From the NCBI RefSeq assembly GCF_036867415.1, contig NZ_JBAJHU010000008.1, forward strand, positions 62,001 through 126,000: a stretch of DNA of 64,000 bases, written 5' to 3'. The notes under the pieces were generated by a model. It was not told the DNA's origin, did not search any database, and saw only the letters and a list, made by a program, of their open reading frames with translations. This document shows, piece by piece, positions 58,844 to 64,000 of this stretch. Position 1 is the first letter of the stretch. Every line of letters starts with the position of its first letter. The position numbers and the translations under genes are program-made. This DNA is from Rossellomorea sp036867415 (GTDB lineage Bacteria > Bacillota > Bacilli > Bacillales > Bacillaceae_B).

Positions 58844-59117
58844 GAATAAATGCGAATGGTGTGGTGGAGCAGATGTCATGGAAGAAAAGGGTAACGTGTA
58901 TTGGGAACTTCCTGACGGGACACGGGCGATTACAATCGTGGAAGTTCCAGGGATCAACTGCAGGAAATGCGGTATGGAGTACCAGGAAGAGCACGTAATC
59001 AACGCGATTGAGGATCAATTGATGTTAATCGACACCAAAAGTCTTTCAGATACGGTCACCTATGAAGAACTCTTGAATATCCCAAGATTCCTAAAGAAAA
59101 ATTATTTTCGCTTCTGA
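58830..59117 (+). CDS. yokU: YokU-like zinc-finger protein
   Basis: 95 residues with CEWCGG and NCRKCG, a YgiT/MqsA-type N-terminal zinc finger, and TYEELLNIPRF near the end. Its start overlaps the last 14 bp of kamA, so it is coupled to it. In B. subtilis yokU lies next to kamA. Function unknown; possible regulator or assembly partner of KamA (inference). Confidence 0.85.
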   Translation: MMENKNKCEWCGGADVMEEKGNVYWELPDGTRAITIVEVPGINCRKCGMEYQEEHVINAIEDQLMLIDTKSLSDTVTYEELLNIPRFLKKNYFRF

Positions 59118-59190
59118 CATTCTCTATACTTTACGGATTCTGAATGATTCGCTATCCTTTAGACATACATTACGAAGGATAGGTGAGTAG

Positions 59191-59415
59191 ATGAGAAAGT
59201 CATTTTATCATTACTTAATGAAACACAGGCAGCCCGCAGCCAAAGATGATTTGACCAGGTTTGCAAATGCGGCTTATGACGATCACAGCTTCCCTAAGCA
59301 GTCCGAAAAGTATGATGAGATCAGCTCATACCTTGAAATGAACGGCTCTTATCTCGAAAGCATGACCATATTCGACCAAGCCTGGGACCATTATTTAATA
59401 GATGAAAAAGTTTAA
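59191..59415 (+). CDS. yozE: YozE, SAM-like helical protein
   Basis: 74 residues, all helical: SFYHYLMKHRQPAAKDDLTR, NAAYDDHSFPKQSEKYDEIS, IFDQAWDHYLIDE. Very close to B. subtilis YozE. Sterile-alpha-motif-like fold, function unknown. AGGATAGGTGAGTAG precedes the ATG. Confidence 0.9.
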   Translation: MRKSFYHYLMKHRQPAAKDDLTRFANAAYDDHSFPKQSEKYDEISSYLEMNGSYLESMTIFDQAWDHYLIDEKV

Positions 59416-59416
59416 A

Positions 59417-59468
59417 ATAAAAAGACTGACTGAAGTGTAGTTGTATAACTGAAGTCAGTCTTTTTATA
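59417..59468 (+). terminator. terminator after yozE
   Basis: AAAAAGACTGAC pairs with GTCAGTCTTTTT, with a ~23-base loop able to form further pairs. Confidence 0.7.
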
Positions 59469-59619
59469 TCATCTTCAGACAAGATGAGGGCAGTAATCCT
59501 TAAGCCTGCAATGGGTATGAATATAGATTTCAATGAAAAGCCTCTAAACAGAAATCTTGTATCCCGTTATAACGTTTTTTGCATATTATATAAAAAAGGC
59601 GATTAAGGGTGAGGGGAGA

Positions 59620-60276
59620 ATGAAGAATCGAAAAGAGCCTAGATTCAGGGTAGGGGAAACAGTAGTCGTGACCATCTATGGAACAGTTGGCAAAATAACA
59701 AAAATCAAAAAATTAGATGGTGAATTCCTATATGAAGTAAATGAAAGTGAAGGGTTGTTTAAAGAAAAAGCACTCGAACTTCTTGAAACATATGACGGAT
59801 ATATTTTTGAACAGGAACAAATCGATATTGAATATAAATTTCTTTTTGGAGATCTTGTCATTGTTAAGGGATATGAAGAAGACCTATTCAAAGTGGTGGG
59901 ATTCAGAACGGAAATTTGGCGTTATAAAGACGATGCATGGGAAGATGTCATATACGAATTAATGAGAATTACTGACGGGGAATGGCTAGAGGCAGATGAA
60001 GATGAGATTACCCTCGTAGCTGATGAAGAACAGGCAGAAGCATTTATTAAAAAATACGGCTTTGTATTTCCTCAGAAAAAAGACGGTAAGTCAAAGCTGC
60101 TTAATTCCCCTTCTTATAAAATAAGCTGGACAGACCAGCTTCTGGATTATTATAACGACTATAAAGCTCTTTATCTTTTCTTCCAAGACAACGCGTACAA
60201 AAAGAAAATGGACCATGTCCTTGAACAATTAAAGAACCATGCAAATTCTCACTCTGTCGTTAAAGAGAAGGAATGA
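59620..60276 (+). CDS. yodN: YodN-like protein
   Basis: 218 residues starting MKNRKEPRFRVGETVVVTIY with GGTGAGGGGAGA upstream. The N-terminal ~55 residues resemble a small beta-barrel (VGKITKIKKLDGEFLYEVN); a second related unit follows (FLFGDLVIVKGYEEDLFKVVGF), and a helical end (DQLLDYYNDYKALYLFF). It fits YodN of B. subtilis by place and pattern; function unknown. The frame is open upstream to 59557 but only 59620 has a good site. Confidence 0.75.
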   Translation: MKNRKEPRFRVGETVVVTIYGTVGKITKIKKLDGEFLYEVNESEGLFKEKALELLETYDGYIFEQEQIDIEYKFLFGDLVIVKGYEEDLFKVVGFRTEIWRYKDDAWEDVIYELMRITDGEWLEADEDEITLVADEEQAEAFIKKYGFVFPQKKDGKSKLLNSPSYKISWTDQLLDYYNDYKALYLFFQDNAYKKKMDHVLEQLKNHANSHSVVKEKE

Positions 60277-60427
60277 TCCACATAATATATAAAAATAACG
60301 GAACACTTATAAGTAAGAATGAAATCAATATTGCTCGCAGAACCAATTGCATACAGGCTGCAATCTTGCCTCCTCCATTTTCCAATTCTTTAAGTGTGGA
60401 TTGGCCTTTTTTAATAAAAGTCAACAT
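60260..60427 (-). CDS. 55-residue putative membrane protein
   Basis: Reads MLTFIKKGQSTLKELENGGG then KIAACMQLVLRAILISFLLI SVPLFLYIMWIIPSL, one or two hydrophobic helices at the C-terminus. AGAGGAGCGATTGT precedes the ATG. Its end overlaps the 3' end of yodN by 17 bp on the opposite strand. No named family recognised. Confidence 0.6.
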   Translation of the reverse strand: MLTFIKKGQSTLKELENGGGKIAACMQLVLRAILISFLLISVPLFLYIMWIIPSL

Positions 60428-60552
60428 ACAATCGCTCCTCTAATCTTAATGGTAAAGTGTATGCTTGTCCGAAAGCTCTTATGAAAACTTTTTTTCTGCT
60501 GGCATAACTAAGCTGCCGGTATCATAAATTGAGAATCAAAGGGGGCGATCAA

Positions 60553-60729
60553 ATGCGGGAAATTGAAGTCTTTATCGACACTGAAGAAATTGCTGATTTC
60601 TTCATGAAAGAACTTGTGCAAAGAGGCTATGTACCTTCTGAAGATGAACTGGAAGAACTAGCGGACATAACTTTCGAGTATCTGATTGCCAAGTGCATCA
60701 TCGACGAAGAATGGGAAGAAGACGTATAA
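60553..60729 (+). CDS. yozD: YozD-like acidic small protein
   Basis: 58 residues: MREIEVFIDTEEIADFFMKE, LVQRGYVPSEDELEELADIT, FEYLIAKCIIDEEWEEDV. Strongly acidic and helical. GGGGGCG precedes the ATG. In B. subtilis yozD lies beside yodN. Function unknown. Confidence 0.82.
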   Translation: MREIEVFIDTEEIADFFMKELVQRGYVPSEDELEELADITFEYLIAKCIIDEEWEEDV

Positions 60730-60742
60730 TTCAAAATTAATC

Positions 60743-60800
60743 AATATCCCGTCCCCCGGATCCTTGAAAGGATCCGGGGGACGGGATATTTTGTTTTTGT
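60743..60800 (+). terminator. very stable terminator after yozD
   Basis: A perfect inverted repeat of about 22-23 bp on each side (60743-60765 and 60768-60790) with GGATCC and GGGGGAC in the stem, followed by TTGTTTTTG. Confidence 0.85.
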
Positions 60801-60885
60801 TCAACTTTTATGAAACCGATGGAGCAATCTAACCGTATATAGTAGTAGCAATCATGAATGAACTTAAATATTTGGAGGTAGAACA

Positions 60886-61053
60886 ATGTTAAAGAAACTA
60901 TTGAAGAGTTTATTGGGTTCGCATTCGAAACCCCGTTACTACAGTTCAAGTGATTCATGGAAAAAGCATAAGAAACATAAGCATTACGGTCATCATCATT
61001 ACAAGAAGAAATATAAGGGCAAAAGTTACTTTTCCAGCTTTTTCAGCAGCTGA
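60886..61053 (+). CDS. 55-residue Lys/His/Ser/Tyr-rich basic protein
   Basis: Begins MLKKLLKSLLGSHSKPRYYS, then a run of WKKHKKHKHYGHHHYKKKYK, ending SYFSSFFSS. TTGGAGG is 8 bases before the ATG. The stop TGA overlaps the ATG of the kinase gene at 61053 (TGATG), so it is translationally coupled. Composition is like that of spore coat CotG-type or other structural proteins rich in phosphorylatable Ser/Tyr. Not recognised as a named family. It could be the kinase's substrate (inference). Confidence 0.65.
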   Translation: MLKKLLKSLLGSHSKPRYYSSSDSWKKHKKHKHYGHHHYKKKYKGKSYFSSFFSS

Positions 61054-61859
61054 TGATACGCTCTGTGTTTCGAAGGCTGGTTGACAGCTTTGAAATGAAT
61101 TGGAATAAAGGTGATAGAGTCAGGGAGTATCTGGTTATGGATATCGTGGGGAAAGGGAGTTACGGCACTGCATATACGGTTCAAAATATCAAAACAGGGA
61201 AAGTGGCCATCCTGAAAAGAATCCGTCCCTATAAAAAGCTTTTTTCCGATCATGGACAATATATCGATAATGAAACTTCTGTCTTAGGTGAACTTAGTCA
61301 TCCTCATTTTCCGGCATTATACGAAACGGGACTTCATATGAAAACACCCTTTTTCGTCATGGAAAGAATGAACGGAAAAACGTTCGAAGATTTGATTTTT
61401 AAAGAAGGAAAAACTTACTCAGAGGAAGAATCATTAGACGTAGGTCTCAAATTAATCGATCTGATCATTTATATTCATCAGCAAGGGTATGTTCACAGGG
61501 ATTTAAGGATCCCGAATATATTATGGAATAACGGGGTATTGTACATCATCGACTTCGGACTGGCATGTAAGATTGAAAAGAATCCTGAAAAAGAACCCAG
61601 GCATCATAAGGAATATATGAGAGAAAAAACTGCAAAAAGTGATTTATATGCGCTGGGACACTTCCTGTTATTCCTTCTGTATTCATCCTACGTGCCACAC
61701 GAAAAAAAGGAAAAAAGCTGGGAGGATGAACTGAATATCAGGAAGGATACCAGGGTGCTTCTTCAAAAGCTGCTCAGAATCGGTACTCCTTTTGAAACTG
61801 CGGAGGAAGCGCGTGGGGAAATGATGAAAATAATACATCACTTTCAAAAAAACCGTTGA
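61053..61859 (+). CDS. Hanks-type serine/threonine protein kinase
   Basis: 268 residues. Glycine loop GKGSYGTAY (near residue 33), catalytic lysine in VAILKR, HRDLRIPNIL (near 147) and DFGLA (near 167), plus APE-like region replaced by SDLYALGHFLLFLL. All catalytic residues appear present. It lacks a membrane segment and PASTA domains, so it is unlike PrkC; it resembles the small cytosolic YbdM/YrzF kinases. Coupled to the upstream basic protein and 16 bp before spo0M. Confidence 0.85.
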   Translation: MIRSVFRRLVDSFEMNWNKGDRVREYLVMDIVGKGSYGTAYTVQNIKTGKVAILKRIRPYKKLFSDHGQYIDNETSVLGELSHPHFPALYETGLHMKTPFFVMERMNGKTFEDLIFKEGKTYSEEESLDVGLKLIDLIIYIHQQGYVHRDLRIPNILWNNGVLYIIDFGLACKIEKNPEKEPRHHKEYMREKTAKSDLYALGHFLLFLLYSSYVPHEKKEKSWEDELNIRKDTRVLLQKLLRIGTPFETAEEARGEMMKIIHHFQKNR

Positions 61860-61875
61860 AACTGGAGGAATGGAC

Positions 61876-62646
61876 ATGTCATTTTTTAACAAAGTATTTG
61901 CTTCATTTGGTATTGGTGCTGCAACCGTAGATACGAAATTAGAGAAATCAAGCTATAAAGCCGGTGAAACAGCAAATGGGATAGTTGAGATTACAGGCGG
62001 AAGTACTTCCCAAAGTATTGATTCGATTTATTTAACCCTTTACACGACTTATATTCGCGAGTCGGATGATAAGAAATATACAGATTATGCCCCGATTCAA
62101 AAGGTTCAAATTTCAGATCCTTTTACAATCGGTGAAAATGAAAAGAAAGAGTTTCCTTTTTCATTCACCCTTCCCTTTGAAACGCCGATTACGTACGGCA
62201 ATACAAGAGTGTGGGTTGCAACGGGACTGGATATAAAGAACGCAGTGGATCCAAAAGACAAAGACTATATTGAAATTCTTCCTAATAACCTCATCGACTC
62301 CATTCTGCATTCAGTGCAGGATCTGGGCTTCAGGATAAGGAAAGTCGAGTGTGAACAGGCCCCGCGTCGTTTCAGAGGCAGATACCCATTCATCCAGGAA
62401 TTCGAATTTGTTCCAGTGAACGGGCAGTATCAACGTTCATTGGACGAAATCGAATTAATGTTCCTTAATCAGTCCGAGGATCAGGCGGATGTTCTGATCG
62501 AGGTAGATCGCAGAGCAAGAGGACTTGGAGGATTCTTGGCCGAAGCCCTTGAAATGGATGAGTCGATGGTGAAAATGACGGTAAGATCTTCCGACATCCC
62601 TCATCTGTCAACAAAATTCAAGGAAGCAATCAGCAGATTTGTTTGA
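61876..62646 (+). CDS. spo0M: Spo0M sporulation control protein
   Basis: 256 residues with an arrestin-like beta-sandwich N-terminal domain (SYKAGETANGIVEITGG, SIDSIYLTLYTTYIRES, FPFSFTLPFETPITYG) and a C-terminal domain with RFRGRYPFIQEFEFVP and SDIPHLSTKF. B. subtilis Spo0M is a regulator needed for proper entry into sporulation and affects cell division. ATG 61876 chosen because GGAGG at 61864-61868 is 7 bases upstream; ATG 61870 is too close. The kinase gene ends 16 bp upstream. Confidence 0.93.
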   Translation: MSFFNKVFASFGIGAATVDTKLEKSSYKAGETANGIVEITGGSTSQSIDSIYLTLYTTYIRESDDKKYTDYAPIQKVQISDPFTIGENEKKEFPFSFTLPFETPITYGNTRVWVATGLDIKNAVDPKDKDYIEILPNNLIDSILHSVQDLGFRIRKVECEQAPRRFRGRYPFIQEFEFVPVNGQYQRSLDEIELMFLNQSEDQADVLIEVDRRARGLGGFLAEALEMDESMVKMTVRSSDIPHLSTKFKEAISRFV

Positions 62647-62738
62647 TTGAATTCGACAAAGGTTCTTAATTTTTGATGAAGGATTCGACAAAGACGTTGT
62701 TTAATACTATGAGTACAACCTAAACCGGAGGGGTGCTC

Positions 62739-63059
62739 ATGCTTTTACTCGAAAAAATCAAACGTCCAAGGATGCTGAGGTCAAAATATGACATAACCCT
62801 TTTTCAGACTCCCAAGTACGGGGAAGAAAAGGGCTACCAGAAGGTGTATAGAATTTCAATAGAAGCAAATTCCCATGAAGAGGCCCTTTACGAAACGTTC
62901 AGGATTTTCAATGTTCCAGACCTCATGCCTGCTGATTACAATGGCAGATATATCGCCACCAGGGATATTATTTTCATTGACGAAGGCAGAAAGGGGCACT
63001 TTTACTACCGTCTACAGCCCAATGGCTGGAAAAGGGTGAATCGTATTCTCCTTCATTAA
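62739..63059 (+). CDS. yodL: YodL-like protein
   Basis: 106 residues: MLLLEKIKRPRMLRSKYDIT, YGEEKGYQKVYRISIEANSH, EALYETFRIFNVPDLMPADY, GHFYYRLQPNGWKRVNRILL. It matches the size and place of YodL of B. subtilis, which inhibits MreB-linked growth when overproduced and is expressed at the onset of sporulation; identity is by pattern and synteny only. GGAGGGG precedes the ATG. Confidence 0.68.
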   Translation: MLLLEKIKRPRMLRSKYDITLFQTPKYGEEKGYQKVYRISIEANSHEEALYETFRIFNVPDLMPADYNGRYIATRDIIFIDEGRKGHFYYRLQPNGWKRVNRILLH

Positions 63060-63067
63060 AGTCTTAA

Positions 63068-63107
63068 GCAAAAAAGGAAAGACACCATCAGGAGTCTTTC
63101 CTTTTTA
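63068..63107. terminator. bidirectional terminator after yodL
   Basis: AAAAAGGAAAGAC pairs with GTCTTTCCTTTTT around ACCATCAGGA. Confidence 0.75.
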
Positions 63108-63113
63108 AGTTGA

Positions 63114-63257
63114 TTAAATATGGTGACCAGGCCCATTTTTTCTTTTTCCAGCTTCATGTTCTTTACCATGGGCATTATGCTCTGCGTCGAGCACTTCCTT
63201 AGATATATGATTGTTTTTCTTTGGTGAATTAATTCTGTTTCTATGTTTTTTACCCAT
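63114..63257 (-). CDS. 47-residue basic His/Lys-rich small protein
   Basis: Reads MGKKHRNRINSPKKNNHISK, EVLDAEHNAHGKEHEAGKRK, NGPGHHI. AGGGAGAG precedes the ATG. The composition (Lys/His/Asn-rich, no hydrophobic core) resembles minor small acid-soluble spore or spore coat proteins, but no family is assigned. It precedes the terminator shared with yodL. Confidence 0.6.
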   Translation of the reverse strand: MGKKHRNRINSPKKNNHISKEVLDAEHNAHGKEHEAGKRKNGPGHHI

Positions 63258-63274
63258 CATTCATCTCTCCCTGA

Positions 63275-63397
63275 TCAAGATTTCTGTCTTTCTGTCCTTG
63301 AAGAGTTAGGCTGAGTACGATTTTTAGTAGAAGGGTTTGTTTCATTTGCATGCTGAACAGCCTGCTGAAGCTTCTTGCTCATTTTTTCCTTTGTCAT
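63275..63397 (-). CDS. 40-residue small protein, possibly spore-associated
   Basis: Reads MTKEKMSKKLQQAVQHANET, NPSTKNRTQPNSSRTERQKS: basic and Ser/Asn/Gln-rich. AGAAGGAGGAATGGTC precedes the ATG, a strong site. It lies 15 bp upstream of the other small minus-strand gene, so the two probably form one transcript. No family recognised. Confidence 0.6.
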   Translation of the reverse strand: MTKEKMSKKLQQAVQHANETNPSTKNRTQPNSSRTERQKS

Positions 63398-63464
63398 GAC
63401 CATTCCTCCTTCTGTCGTTAGTTTTACCAGTTGGCAGCTTCCTATCCATAAAGCTTCCGCATCG

Positions 63465-63493
63465 TTGCATATGCAAAAGAAAAGGATTACAAT
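63465..63493 (+). promoter_or_regulatory. SigA-type promoter of deoD
   Basis: TTGCAT (63465-63470), 17 bp, TACAAT (63488-63493). The deoD start codon is 38 bp downstream. Confidence 0.7.
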
Positions 63494-63530
63494 GTTACTT
63501 CAGGCAATCTTTATAAGGAGGAATAGTAAG

Positions 63531-64000
63531 ATGAGCATACATATTAATGCAAATGAAAATGAAATTGCAGAAACGGTATTACTTCCCGGTGATCCGTTAA
63601 GAGCAAAATATATAGCAGAAACTTTCCTGGAAAACCCGGTATGTTATAACGAAGTCCGTAATATGTTCGGGTACACGGGTACGTACAAAGGTAAACGAAT
63701 CAGTGTGCAGGGAACGGGTATGGGTGTGCCTTCCATCTCCATATATATCAATGAGCTGATGCAGAGCTATAATGTGCAGAACTTAATCCGTGTCGGTACA
63801 TGCGGGGCTATTCAGAAGGATGTGAAAGTGCGCGATGTCATTCTTGCCATGACATCATCCACAGATTCCCAGATGAACCGTTTAACGTTCAATGGAATCG
63901 ATTATGCACCAACAGCCAACTTTGACTTATTGAAACGTGCTTACGACAGCGGCATCGAAAAGGGTTTGAGCTTGAAGGTTGGTAATGTATTTACAGCTGA
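63531..64000 (+). CDS. deoD: purine nucleoside phosphorylase DeoD, 5' part
   Basis: Only the first ~156 residues are in the window. MSIHINANENEIAETVLLPG and DPLRAKYIAETFLENPVCYN are the hexameric PNP start; GMGVPSISIYINEL, RVGTCGAIQKDV and MTSSTDSQMNR also match. It splits purine nucleosides with phosphate in salvage. AAGGAGG precedes the ATG. The gene runs off the right edge. Confidence 0.95.
   Translation, partial: MSIHINANENEIAETVLLPGDPLRAKYIAETFLENPVCYNEVRNMFGYTGTYKGKRISVQGTGMGVPSISIYINELMQSYNVQNLIRVGTCGAIQKDVKVRDVILAMTSSTDSQMNRLTFNGIDYAPTANFDLLKRAYDSGIEKGLSLKVGNVFTA

Noticed and set aside
1..64000. CRISPR arrays, prophage or integrative elements, rRNA and tRNA genes
   Set aside because: No direct-repeat/spacer series, integrase, transposase or tRNA/rRNA pattern was found on reading both strands.

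Overview
The window reads as a chromosome segment of an aerobic, endospore-forming Bacillaceae species (Bacillus sensu lato, low GC). Gene order follows two blocks of the Bacillus subtilis chromosome: the yprA-yprB-cotD-ypsA-gpsB-rnpB-ypsC-ypvA-ypwA ... ypbP-Q-R ... ypcP ... ypdQ-ypeP-ypeQ-cspD ... ypgQ ... ypiP-ypjP-thy-dfrA-yplQ ... ypmP-R-S ... msrAB-ypqE block, and then the yodT-S-R-Q-P-kamA-yokU-yozE-yodN-yozD-spo0M-yodL-deoD block. Family names were assigned by reading the proteins; no database search was run. No tRNA, rRNA, prophage, transposase or CRISPR array was seen.

Layout. 1-10234: the 3' end of the mitomycin-repair helicase gene mrfA with mrfB, spore coat cotD, ypsA, division gene gpsB, RNase P RNA, an RNA methyltransferase, a DinG-type helicase and an M32 carboxypeptidase. 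10245-12319: a 425-bp dispersed repeat abutting a decayed ba3-type cytochrome oxidase locus (subunits I and II broken, subunit IIa intact). 12549-24524: an SDR enzyme, the type III polyketide synthase/methyltransferase pair, a small gene under apparent Fur control, the double dynamin DynA, a sulfurtransferase, a 5'-3' exonuclease, spore protein SspL, two divergent RNase H-like genes and a cold-shock gene. 24644-29319: a complete manganese module, mntABCD plus mntR, with a readable MntR operator.

29375-45215: mixed housekeeping genes: two methyltransferases, two DegV proteins, HD pyrophosphohydrolase YpgQ overlapping a YfmR-type ABC-F ATPase, a CvfC-like HEAT protein, bacilliredoxin, a secreted ATLF-type metallopeptidase, thymidylate synthase with dihydrofolate reductase, a hemolysin III-like membrane protein, an abasic-site-crosslinking SRAP protein and the YpmR/YpmS envelope pair. 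45224-48097: the second 425-bp repeat, a DUF4397 protein, a paralogue of the ribosome-assembly GTPase RsgA preceded by a 31-codon leader ORF and an intrinsic terminator, and two tandem hairpin repeats. 48191-52000: methionine sulfoxide reductases A and B, a glucose-type EIIA protein, a YjcZ-type small protein and a CHASE3 chemoreceptor.

52426-59117 is the yodTSRQP-kamA-yokU cluster: lysine 2,3-aminomutase makes beta-lysine, YodP is its probable N-acetyltransferase, and an aminotransferase, a two-subunit CoA-transferase and an M20 hydrolase lie in the same run. 59191-64000 holds small sporulation-type genes, a Lys/His/Ser-rich 55-residue protein translationally coupled to a Hanks-type kinase, spo0M, yodL and the start of deoD.

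The most interesting signals are the leader-ORF/terminator architecture before the RsgA paralogue, with an 11-bp alternative pairing that competes with the terminator; the basic-peptide/kinase pair; the two repeats that share an identical 239-bp core although their arms have diverged; and the two Fur-box matches around the promoter of a small basic membrane protein next to dynA.
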